Origin: Aestuariimicrobium soli
Lineage (GTDB): Bacteria > Actinomycetota > Actinomycetes > Propionibacteriales > Propionibacteriaceae
Length of the DNA stretch: 64,000 nt
Direction: 5' to 3'
Assembly: GCF_051192575.1 (NCBI RefSeq)
Contig: NZ_JBPJSQ010000002.1
Coordinates: 310,001-374,000 of the forward strand
In this document: positions 33,474 through 41,900 of the stretch, piece by piece
Layout: each line of letters starts with the position of its first letter
Numbering within the stretch: position 1 is the stretch's first letter
Notes under the pieces: model-generated
Database searches by the model: none
Told to the model about the DNA's origin: nothing
The model's input: the letters and a program-made list of their open reading frames with translations, nothing else
Program-made: the position numbers and the translations under genes

Positions 33474-34567
33474 CGCATCTGCATGGCGGTGAGCACGTCG
33501 TCGAGGGTGGCGTTGCCCACCTCGTTGGCGCGCGCATTGCCCTGCCGCAGCACCGACACCACGTGGTCCGGGGCGGCGGCCAGCTCGGCACGCCGCGCAC
33601 GAATCGGGGCGAAGTACTCGTTGACGGCCTCGGTGACCAGCTTCTTCAGCCCGCCGCCACCACCGTCGCCGATCTCGTCGGCGATCGCCACCGGGTCGCG
33701 GTCGGTGCACAGCGCCGCCAACATCACCAGGTTCGACACCTCGGGACGGTTCGCCGGGTCGTAGGTGATGGTCCGGTTCGAGTCGGTGACGGCCCGCTTG
33801 ATCAACTTGGCGGTCTCGTCGGCGGTCATGCCGAGCTCGATGGTGTTGCCGCGCGACTTCGACATCTTGGCGCCGTCCATGCCCAGCAGCAGCGGCGCCT
33901 TCGACAACAGCGCATCGGCCTGGCCGAACACCGGACGATCGGCCCGGGCTCGTCCGTAGCGCTCGTCGAACCGACGGGCGATCACGCGGGTCACCTCGAT
34001 GTGGGGCAGCTGATCCTTGCCGACCGGCACCACGTTGGCGTTGCAGAACAAGATGTCGGCGGCCTGATGCACCGGGAAGGTGAGCATCAGCCCCGACATG
34101 GGCCGGGTCGCGGCCGCCATCTCGTCCTTCACCGTCGGGTTGCGGCGCAGCTCCGAGTCGGTGACCAGCGACAGGAACGGCAGCATCAACTGGTTGAGCG
34201 CCGGCACGGCCGAGTGGGCGAAGATCGTCGACTTCGCCGGGTCGACCCCGATGGCGAGGTAGTCGGTGACGCAGTTGAGCACGTTGTCGTGCAGCTCGCC
34301 GACGCCGTCGCGGTCGTAGATCACCTGGTAGTCGGCGATCAGCACGAAGGTGTCGACGCCCAGGTTCTGCAGGCGCACCCGGTTGGCCAGCGATCCGAAG
34401 TAGTGGCCGATGTGCAGGCGACCGGTGGGCCGGTCACCCGTCAGCATGCGGTAGCTGGCACCCTTGCCGGCCGCGAGGTCGGCCTCGATCTCGTCCGAAC
34501 GCTTCTGGCTGGCAGCCAGCGAGGCGTCGGAGGTGGACTGTTCCAGGGCGTCGCCGTCATCGATCAC
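33467..34567 (-). CDS. trpS: Tryptophanyl-tRNA synthetase
   Basis: This class I aminoacyl-tRNA synthetase charges tRNA-Trp. It has 366 residues with HIGH at 52-55 (RLHIGHYFG) and KMSKS near 233 (GAKMSKSRGN). The segment PVHQAADILFCNANVVPVGKDQ is typical of bacterial TrpRS. The N-terminus has a 30-residue acidic extension before the catalytic core. The GTG start at 34567 lies eight bases after a TAGGCT box that sits in the end of the PHP gene. Its 3' end overlaps the convergent transporter gene by seven bases. Confidence 0.95.
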   Translation of the reverse strand: MIDDGDALEQSTSDASLAASQKRSDEIEADLAAGKGASYRMLTGDRPTGRLHIGHYFGSLANRVRLQNLGVDTFVLIADYQVIYDRDGVGELHDNVLNCVTDYLAIGVDPAKSTIFAHSAVPALNQLMLPFLSLVTDSELRRNPTVKDEMAAATRPMSGLMLTFPVHQAADILFCNANVVPVGKDQLPHIEVTRVIARRFDERYGRARADRPVFGQADALLSKAPLLLGMDGAKMSKSRGNTIELGMTADETAKLIKRAVTDSNRTITYDPANRPEVSNLVMLAALCTDRDPVAIADEIGDGGGGGLKKLVTEAVNEYFAPIRARRAELAAAPDHVVSVLRQGNARANEVGNATLDDVLTAMQMRY

Positions 34568-34573
34568 GGTCAG

Positions 34574-35428
34574 TCAGCCTACGCGCCCGCCCCTCGCCTC
34601 GGCCAACCGATTCAGTCGCGCGAGCGCCTCGGGCCGCGTCAGGTTCGCGCCCAGGGGGAAGCCCACCTTCCCGGTGCCATGGTGATCGGACGATCCGGTG
34701 CGCACCAGCCCGATGCGTTCCGCGAGGGACGAGAGCTCGTCCCGGGTGGCGGCGTCATGGTCGGGGTGGTCGACCTCGATGCCGTCGAGGCGGTGCTCGC
34801 TGACCAGGGAGGCGATCACGTCGGGGGTCAGCACCGACCGGCTCGAGCGCGACCAGGGATGGGCGATCACGGCGACTCCCCCGGCGTCGTGCAGCAGGTC
34901 GATGGCGCGGGTCAGCGGGCACGAGTAGCGGTGCACGAAGCCGGGCTTGTCGTCGGCCAACCAGTCGCGGAAGGCCTCGTCCCGGTCGGCCACGTAACCC
35001 TTGGCCACCATGGCGTCGGCGACGTGCGGTCGTCCGATCGACGGCGAGCCGTTCGCGGCCGCGACGATCTCGTCCTCGGTGAGCGGCATGCCCAACTCGG
35101 TCAGCCGGGCGGCCAGGGCGGCCACCCGACCGCTGCGGCCCTCGCGCAGCCGGGCGAGCTCGTCGAGCAGGGGCTGGTCATTTCGGCGCATGCCGTACCC
35201 GAGCAGGTGCACCGAGGTTTCCTGGAGCTCGGTCGACATCTCGACCCCGGCGATCACCCGCACGTCCAGCTCGCCACCGGCCCGGATGGCCTCCGCGAGG
35301 CCGTCGAAGGTGTCGTGATCGGTCAGCGCGAAGGCGTCGAGGCCCGCCTCCCGCGCCGCCAGCACCAACGCCGCGGGGGTGTCGGTGCCGTCGGAGACGG
35401 AACTATGGGTGTGCAGGTCGATGCGCAT
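34574..35428 (-). CDS. PHP-domain phosphoesterase (RNase AM / 3',5'-nucleoside bisphosphate phosphatase-like)
   Basis: A 284-residue metallo-phosphoesterase of the PHP fold. Metal ligands are visible in order: H6-T-H8 (DLHTHSSVSDG), T36-D-H-D (ALTDHDTFDG), GVEMST, AHPWS, and the late SSDHHG. The arrangement matches the YciV/RnaAM group, which trims short RNAs or hydrolyses pAp-like nucleotides. Substrate is inferred from the family only. It starts at ATG 35428 and lies six bases upstream of trpS on the same strand. A glycosidase remnant borders its 5' side. Confidence 0.85.
   Translation of the reverse strand: MRIDLHTHSSVSDGTDTPAALVLAAREAGLDAFALTDHDTFDGLAEAIRAGGELDVRVIAGVEMSTELQETSVHLLGYGMRRNDQPLLDELARLREGRSGRVAALAARLTELGMPLTEDEIVAAANGSPSIGRPHVADAMVAKGYVADRDEAFRDWLADDKPGFVHRYSCPLTRAIDLLHDAGGVAVIAHPWSRSSRSVLTPDVIASLVSEHRLDGIEVDHPDHDAATRDELSSLAERIGLVRTGSSDHHGTGKVGFPLGANLTRPEALARLNRLAEARGGRVG
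34576..34581 (-). promoter_or_regulatory. -10 element of a near-leaderless trpS promoter
   Basis: TAGGCT on the minus strand, inside the last codons of the PHP gene, eight bases before GTG 34567. Confidence 0.45.
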
Positions 35429-35458
35429 GTACCCATCATGCCGCCGATGGGCCCCCCA

Positions 35459-35998
35459 TCAGGGGGTGGGCGTGACCGTCACGTGGGACGTCTGACCCCC
35501 CCATCCGTCGTCGGGAAAGGCGTCGGACACCTTCACGTACACCGTCCTCGGAGTGGTCCCGTCGGTGGCGGCCAGGTACGGAGTGAGGTCGAGGGTGCGC
35601 ACCGCGTCGTTCGAGGCGTCGCGGATCTGCTCGGTCTCGCGCAGCACCGTCGTCCAGGTGGCGTTGTCGGACGAGACCTGCACGACGAACTGGTTGTTGA
35701 TGTGCAGGTCGAGCTTCGCGCCGGTCGTGTCGGCCGGCAGCGGGAAGCGCCACGTGTAGTGGGCCTCGCCGTCCGCGAACCGATTCTTCGGGCCGTTGCT
35801 GCCGGAGCCGTGGTTGTCGAACAACCACGGCGCCTCGTCGTCCGTGCCGGTGTCGAAGTCGGCATGGCGCGCCACCAGCACATGGGTGACGGCCTTCCAC
35901 GAGAGTGCACGCGAGCTGGCGACGACCGCGACGACGTAGTCGCCCTCCGGCGTGCCCGATGGCACCGTGACCGTCAGCGGCACCTGATCGAGCGATTG
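35459..35998 (-). pseudogene. 3' remnant of a secreted glycoside hydrolase (NEW3-like and beta-sandwich C-terminal domains)
   Basis: An open frame closed by TAA at 35999-36001 upstream, with no plausible start, encodes only the C-terminus of an extracellular enzyme. First comes a NEW3-like segment (VTVTVPSGTPEGDYVVAVVA), then a beta-sandwich that resembles carbohydrate-binding modules (LDLHINNQFVVQVSSDNATW ... PDDGWGGQTSHVTVTPTP). A catalytic domain and signal peptide are missing. The break point coincides with the left border of the lower-GC RelA/SpoT insert, and no 5' part reappears on the far side, so the rest seems deleted. GTG 35983 could give a 174-residue product, but it would lack export and activity. 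Confidence 0.65.
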
Positions 35999-36001
35999 TT
36001 A

Positions 36002-37048
36002 CTACTGTCGATACGGTGAGAAGACGTCGGGCATCCCGGGATACAGAACGCGCGCCGAATTTGCATTTGCGATGGCGATAGTCCTTCGAGCCGCCGCCGC
36101 GTCAGTGAAGTTATCGTTCGAGCCGTACCTACTGACCCATCTTCCATACCCGCGCTTACCGGCAAGTAAGTCACTTCGCACTTCATTCAAAGATCGGTAG
36201 CCGGCATCGACGAGGCCATCTGCCAGCGCCGCGTAAGCGCCCGGGCTGGCGGCACGACGGTCCGAATACTCACTGCATAGCAGCCCTCGGAGGGTGTCGC
36301 GATCGATGGGGTCACTGAGGCTTGGCCCTCCTATTGCACGCAATCGACTTCGCTCGGCCGCATCGAAGACACCATCCAGCGCCTTGTCAGCAATGTGAAA
36401 CAGGCCACTGAGGGCATGGAACTCGCGGGCTACCTCAGCGGGCATGCTCGACTTCCCCTTATAGGCGAGGTGGTGAGATACGTTAGCCCAAGCATCCATC
36501 AGGATCGTTCGAGCTTGAACCTCGAACGTCCATTTCGCCAGGTTATCAGCATTGCCCATGCCGGGCACTCTAGAATAGGGGAGCTGGCAATCGTAGTGAA
36601 TGCTCGCGTAGCCGAAAGAATCTACTGGAGAAGCCTCCCGCTTATCCTCTCGGTAGAGGACAGTGAACGCGTCATGGATCACAGAATCAACGCGTTGTAG
36701 GTCAGCTCGGTACAGGCAAACGACACGAACGCCGACGAGATCCCGTAGATCGCGTACGGCACAACCATGGGCGCTCGCCTTATCGTACGCGCTGGTGAAC
36801 TCCTTCACTCGCGCAGTGACACTGTGCACCTTGATCCCACTCGCCTCGAGTCTGGCTGTCATTTCTGCTTGCGCTGTGACAGCGAGTTCCGACAGGCACA
36901 CATCGATGTCTTCGTAGCAAGCTCGTTCGACTTGGAGGCTCCGAAGAGGGGGGGCCGAACCATCAGCGGCCAAGACACTGTCCGTCTCTTCCTGGACCGC
37001 TCCGACCGCGCTTGCGAGCTGTCCTTCTCCCCCGACCACTTCGCTCAT
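36002..37048 (-). CDS. RelA/SpoT synthetase-domain protein, candidate small alarmone synthetase toxin or defence effector
   Basis: Of 348 residues, 65-200 form a (p)ppGpp-synthetase-like domain: R80 and K82 in VTARVKEF, D103 in DLVGVRV (metal site), the substrate-stacking motif F145-GYASIH-151, E176 in FEVQAR, and WANVSHHLAYK. All synthetase landmarks are kept; the HD hydrolase and the TGS/ACT domains of long RSH enzymes are missing. A helical C-terminal extension of 150 residues has no motif I recognise. Base composition is clearly lower in GC than its neighbours, with ATA, TTA and AGA-type codons, indicating acquisition. A leaderless promoter (TAGGGT) precedes ATG 37048. No antitoxin gene is visible. 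ToxSAS-type tRNA pyrophosphorylation or alarmone synthesis are both possible. Confidence 0.8.
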   Translation of the reverse strand: MSEVVGGEGQLASAVGAVQEETDSVLAADGSAPPLRSLQVERACYEDIDVCLSELAVTAQAEMTARLEASGIKVHSVTARVKEFTSAYDKASAHGCAVRDLRDLVGVRVVCLYRADLQRVDSVIHDAFTVLYREDKREASPVDSFGYASIHYDCQLPYSRVPGMGNADNLAKWTFEVQARTILMDAWANVSHHLAYKGKSSMPAEVAREFHALSGLFHIADKALDGVFDAAERSRLRAIGGPSLSDPIDRDTLRGLLCSEYSDRRAASPGAYAALADGLVDAGYRSLNEVRSDLLAGKRGYGRWVSRYGSNDNFTDAAAARRTIAIANANSARVLYPGMPDVFSPYRQ

Positions 37049-37054
37049 GGTGTC

Positions 37055-37060
37055 ACCCTA
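37055..37060 (-). promoter_or_regulatory. -10 element of a leaderless promoter for the RelA/SpoT-like gene
   Basis: TAGGGT on the minus strand, six bases before ATG 37048. TTGACG at 37074-37079 resembles a -35 but is only 13 bases away, so it is doubtful. Confidence 0.45.
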
Positions 37061-37097
37061 GAGGGGTCGGTGCCGTCAATGGGGAAAGACGCCGCTC

Positions 37098-37134
37098 CTG
37101 ACCCGACCCAGCGGCTTGTTGCATTACGGGTCAG
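37098..37134. repeat. Inverted repeat upstream of the RelA/SpoT-like gene
   Basis: CTGACCCG (37098-37105) and CGGGTCAG (37127-37134) are perfect inverted copies separated by 21 bases. They lie 38 bases upstream of the -10 box and could be an operator with two half-sites, or a remnant of the mobile junction. Confidence 0.4.
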
Positions 37135-37378
37135 TTCGGCTCCCAGCCCGTGCACTCACTCAACTCATGGGCAGCTGAGCCCGGCCCGACGAGCATTGAT
37201 CGCTCTGAGAACCCTCCAAGACTGGGTAGTAGTCGGCCCAGTATGTACCACCCACAGCCCGCTGGGGGCGCCCCCATCCACCGACCCACCAGGCGGTTCA
37301 CACCGGGACATAACGTCTACCCGGCCAGCTGCTGCCCACCCGATACCATCTCGAGGGCAGCGTTCTGGCCCGCGTCGC

Positions 37379-38752
37379 TCAGCGCGCGGAACCTCGGCGG
37401 GACGACCGGAACGATCGGGACGCCTGAGCCGCCGACGAGGTGCGCCCGGGGGTGCCACCACGATGACGCGACGGGCCTGCGCCGTTGCCGCCACCGCGCC
37501 TCGGGGACTCTCCGCGACTCGGGGACTGTCCGCGCCGCGGGCCGCGTTCGGGACGATCCGGCACCAGTTCGACCGGAGCGCTGGGCGTCACCTTGGCGGC
37601 CCGCTCCCCCACCAACTCGGTGACCGCGGCGTGGCCGACGCCGACCATCACCGGGGCGGCCTGGATCTTGGCCTTGCGCATCAGCTGGCGCACCTCGTCG
37701 CGCTGCTCGGCAAGGGCCAGCGTCACCACGGTGCCGCTCTGCCCGGCACGGGCGGTGCGCCCCGAGCGATGCAGGTAGGCCTTGTCCTCGGCCGGCGGGT
37801 CGACGTGCACCACCAGATCGACCTCGTCGACGTGAATGCCGCGGGCCGCGATGTCGGTGGCGACCAGCACCTTCACCTCGCCCGACGAGAACGCCGCCAG
37901 ATTGCGCTCACGCGCGTTCTGACTGAGGTTGCCGTGCAGGTCGACGGCGGGCACGCCGGCCGCGGTGAGTTGGCGGGCCAGCTTCTTGGCGGCGTGCTTG
38001 GTGCGGGTGAACAGCACCCGTCGGGCCGTGCCGGAGGCGAGCTCGGTGACCACGTCGCGCTTGGCATCGGGGCTGGGCAGCACGAAGAAGTGGTGGGTCA
38101 TCGCGGCCACCGGCGACTGGGCGCTGTCGACGGAGTGGGTGACCGGGTCGTGCAGGTAGCGCTTCACCAGCAGGTCGACCCCGTTGTCGAGGGTCGCCGA
38201 GAACAGCATCCGCTGCCCGCGCTGGGGGGTCTTGTCCATGATCCGCTTCACGCCGGGCAGGAAGCCGAGGTCGGCCATGTGGTCGGCCTCGTCCAGCACG
38301 GTGATCTCGATGCCGTCGAGGGTGAGCCCACCCTGCCGCAGCAGGTCTTCGAGGCGCCCGGGGCAGGCGATCACGATGTCGACACCCTGCCGCAGGGCGG
38401 CCAGCTGGCGGTTCGGGCCGACCCCGCCGAAGACGGTGGTGGTGGTCAGGCCGACGGTCTTGGCCAGGGGTTCGATGGTGGCGTTGATCTGGTTGGCCAG
38501 TTCGCGGGTCGGGCAGAGCACCAGGGCGCGCGGACGACGGGGCTGCCGCTTCCCACCGGCCAGCCGGGTGACGATCGGCAGCGAGAACGCAAGCGTCTTG
38601 CCGGAGCCGGTGCGGCCTCGTCCGAGCACATCGGCGCCGGCGATCGAATCGGGCAGGGAGGCCTGCTGGATCGGGAAGGGGGTGGTCAGACCCTGCCGGG
38701 TCAGCTCGGCCAGGACGGCTTCGGGCAGGGCGAAATCAGCAAAACTGTGCAC
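37379..38752 (-). CDS. DEAD-box RNA helicase (second)
   Basis: A 457-residue SF2 helicase: Q motif SFADFALPEAVLAELTRQGL ... FPIQQA, motif I GRTGSGKT, CPTRELANQI, motif II VLDEADHM, motif III LFSATLD, LVATDIAARGI, HRSGRTARAG. The C-terminal 70 residues are Arg/Gly/Ser-rich. GTG 38752 is preferred, with AGAGGT six bases upstream; a frame reaching 38911 has no homology-like sequence before this point. The protein is shorter than the helicase at 17235 and differs in motif I (GRTGSGKT against ARTGTGKT), so the two are not recent duplicates. Such helicases act in RNA decay or ribosome assembly, often in the cold. Confidence 0.9.
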   Translation of the reverse strand: MHSFADFALPEAVLAELTRQGLTTPFPIQQASLPDSIAGADVLGRGRTGSGKTLAFSLPIVTRLAGGKRQPRRPRALVLCPTRELANQINATIEPLAKTVGLTTTTVFGGVGPNRQLAALRQGVDIVIACPGRLEDLLRQGGLTLDGIEITVLDEADHMADLGFLPGVKRIMDKTPQRGQRMLFSATLDNGVDLLVKRYLHDPVTHSVDSAQSPVAAMTHHFFVLPSPDAKRDVVTELASGTARRVLFTRTKHAAKKLARQLTAAGVPAVDLHGNLSQNARERNLAAFSSGEVKVLVATDIAARGIHVDEVDLVVHVDPPAEDKAYLHRSGRTARAGQSGTVVTLALAEQRDEVRQLMRKAKIQAAPVMVGVGHAAVTELVGERAAKVTPSAPVELVPDRPERGPRRGQSPSRGESPRRGGGNGAGPSRHRGGTPGRTSSAAQASRSFRSSRRGSAR

Positions 38753-38861
38753 AGTGCACCTCTCGGGGAGGGTGGAATCGGTCGGGGTTCGCCGCAAGAG
38801 AAGGCCCACCGGTTGGGGGCATGCCCACCGAGGTGAGCGGTCAAGGGAACTCCACGACGCT

Positions 38862-38883
38862 GGCCGGGAATCGTGCCCGGGCC
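38862..38883 (-). terminator. Possible terminator downstream of the glutamate dehydrogenase gene
   Basis: GGCCGGG (38862-38868) faces CCCGG-G-CC (38876-38883) around loop AATCGTG, with one bulged base. It begins 48 bases beyond the dehydrogenase stop and lies in the 178-base gap before the helicase start. Confidence 0.35.
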
Positions 38884-38930
38884 GTCGTCCAGTCTCGCAC
38901 ACCGGGGGCACCCGGCACGAATCAGCCCCG

Positions 38931-41900
38931 TCAGCCCGCCTTCACCGCGTCGTACATGCCCCGGACGATCCTCAGCGCCACCGACAGCCGGGCCAGATCA
39001 GGGCCCGCCGACGTGGCCTGCTTCAGCTGGGCCAGCCGATCGTCGAGCCTGGGCACGCGGGCGCCCCAGGCGTCGACCGAACCCACCTCCAGAGCCTGCG
39101 CCGTCAGGTCGGTCTGCAGCTGCAGCATCTCGTCGCGCATCGCCGAACGGGCCTGCACGTCCCATTCGCTCGTCCTGGGCAGCCCTTCGATCAACGGCAG
39201 CAGGGAGTCGAGTTCCAGCCGCTCGACCAGCTCGACGAACGTCGACGCGGTCACCAGCAGGTCACGGTCGACCCGTCGGCTCACCTCGATCATCGCCAGC
39301 CCCAGGTGCAGGCTGGGCGCGTTGGCCGCGATCTCGGCCAGGCCGGGCTCGACACCACGCGCGAGCGACTTGGCGAGGGCGTCGTCGCGCAGGCCCCGTC
39401 CGCGTGCGGTCAGCAGACTGGGCAGGTTGGCGACCAACGCGTCGATGGCGGGGGCCAGCTGCTCGATCTCACCGGCGATGTCGAGGGTGCCGCGACGGTG
39501 CATCAGCAGCCAGCGGGTGCCCCGCTCCACCAGCTTGCGCACGCTGAGTCGCAGGTCGAGTTGCAGGGCCGGGTCCATACCCGTACGCGCCAGCGCCACC
39601 TCGTAGCGGCCCGCTCCGAAGATGCTGCGGGCCACCAACTGGGCGCGGATCACCTCGTCGGGGGTGCGGCCGGTCTCGGTGGCCAACCGGTGGCAGGCGC
39701 TGATGCCCTGGGAGTTCACGAACCGGTTGACGGCCACCGTGGTGATGATCTCGCGACGCAGCGGGTGCTGGTCGATCTGGGCGGCGAAGCGCTCCCTGAG
39801 CCGGGTCGGGAAGTAGCTGTGCACCCGGTGCTGCAGGTAGGGGTCGTCGGGCAGGTCAGAGGCGAGCACCTCGCGCTCGAGCCAGATCTTCGTCCAGGCC
39901 ATCAGCGAGCACATCTCGGGGTTCGACAGGGCCTCGCCACGGTCGACGATGGCCTGCATGGCCTCACGGTTCGGCAGGCCCTCGAGTTCCCGGTCGAGGC
40001 CGACCGCCTGCTCCAGGTGCTGCATCAGCGACTCGTGCACCCAACTCATCGCCGCCGCCCGGGATCGCGCATTGGCCAGGGCAACGTTCTGGTCGATGTT
40101 GTGCACCAGCACCAGCTGGGCGATCTCGTCGGTCATCGTCGGCAACAGTTCGTCGCGGCCGGCCTCGTCGATCAGGCCCGCCTCGATCGCCCCCGCCAGC
40201 AGGATCTTGATGTTGACCTCGTGGTCGGAGGTGTCGACGCCCGCGGAGTTGTCGATGAAGTCGGTGTTGACGCGGCCGCCGGCGCGGGCGTACTCGATGC
40301 GACCCTTCTGGGTGAGGCCGAGGTTGCCGCCCTCCCCCACCACGCGGCAGCGCAGGTCCGATCCGTTGACGCGGAGCGCGTCGTTGGCGCGGTCCCCGAC
40401 CTCGGCGTGGGTCTCGGTCTCGGCCTTCACGTACGTGCCGATGCCGCCGTTGAAGAGCAGGTCGACCGGCGCCTGCAGGATCGCCCTGATCAGGTCAGTG
40501 GGTGTCATGGTGCCCACCGCGGCGTCGAGGTCGAGCAGGGCTGCCACCTCGGGGCTGATCTCGATCGCCTTGGCCTGCCGCGAGAACACCCCGCCGCCGT
40601 CCGAGATGGCCGTGCGGTCGTAGTCGTCCCACGTCGAGCGGGGAAGCTCGAACAGCCGGCGGCGCTCGGCGAACCCGCGCGCGGTGTCGGGGGTGGGGTC
40701 GAGGAAGATGTGCTGGTGGTTGAAGGCGGCCACCAGGCCGATGTGCTCCGACAACAGCATGCCGTTGCCGAACACGTCACCGGCCATGTCGCCGATGCCC
40801 ACGCAGGTGAAGTCGGTCGTCTGCGAGTCGATGCCCGCCTCGGCCAGGTGCCGCTTGACCGACTCCCAGGCGCCGCGGGCGGTGATGCCCATCTCCTTGT
40901 GGTCGTAGCCCTTCGACCCGCCCGACGCGAAGGCATCGCCCAACCAGAAGCCGCGCTCGACGGCGATCTGGTTGGCGAGGTCTGAGAACGTGGCGGTGCC
41001 CTTGTCGGCGGCGACCACCAGGTAGGTGTCGCCCATCGATGCGTCCAGGCAGTCGTGGCGCACGACCCGCTCGGCCGCGACCACCTCGCCGCCGACGAGG
41101 TTGTCGGTCACGTCGAGCAGTGACCCGATGAAGATGCGGTAGCACTCCTGCCCCTCGGCCAACCAGGCCGGACGATCGCTCGCCGGCGGCAGCTGACGGG
41201 GCAGGAAGCCGCCCTTGGCGCCGACCGGCACGATCACGGTGTTCTTGACCATCTGGGCCTTGACCAGCCCCAACACCTCGGTGCGGAAATCCTCGGGACG
41301 GTCCGACCAGCGCAGTCCGCCGCGGGCCACGGCCCCGAAGCGCAGGTGCACTCCCTCCACCCGGGGTGAGTGCACGAAGATCTCGAACGCCGGCCGCGGT
41401 TTGGGCAGCAGCGCCAGCTCGGTCGGCACCAGCTTGAGCGCGGTGGCCCGGGCCGAGGGCACGAACGCATTGGTGCGCACGCAGGCATCGATCACCTGCA
41501 GGAACGAGCGCAGGATGCGGTCGGCGTCGAGACTGGTGACCTCGTCGAGCTCGCCGGCGATGGCGGTCGACAGCGTGTGCACCGCGCGCCGCCGATCGGC
41601 GAGGTCGGCTCCGTCGTCGGGGAACAGGTCGGGGTCGAACTTGGCGTCGAACAGTTCCGACAGGGCGCGGGCGAGCACCGGATGTTCCAGCAAAGTCTGC
41701 GCGACGTAGGCCTGCGAGTAGGCGATTCCCGCCTGCAACAGGTAGCGCGACACGGTGCGCAGCACCACCACCTGACGCCACGTCAGCCCGGCCGTCGTGA
41801 CCAGGGCGTTGAGCTGGTCCACGTCCATCGCACCGCGGTGGCAGGCCTCGAAGGCGTCGAGCACGCGCTGGCGGTCGGGGGTGTCCCACTTCACCCCGGG

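Larger units (their letters stand above)
37049..37378. other. 330-base gap without genes, right flank of the acquired insert
   Basis: No frame here has coding character on either strand. Composition shifts from the lower-GC insert on the left to the GC-rich helicase gene on the right. It holds the promoter of the RelA/SpoT-like gene and one 8-bp inverted repeat. I see no tRNA, integrase remnant or direct repeat that would mark an attachment site. Confidence 0.6.

Noticed and set aside
36005..36014. Partial match to the arabinose operator (TCGATAC) at the insert border
   Set aside because: Only seven bases match, it lies inside the end of the RelA/SpoT-like gene, and such a match is expected by chance.
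37165..37623. Small frames in the gap right of the RelA/SpoT-like gene as an antitoxin
   Set aside because: They overlap the helicase 3' end or lack start signals, and their translations are low complexity.
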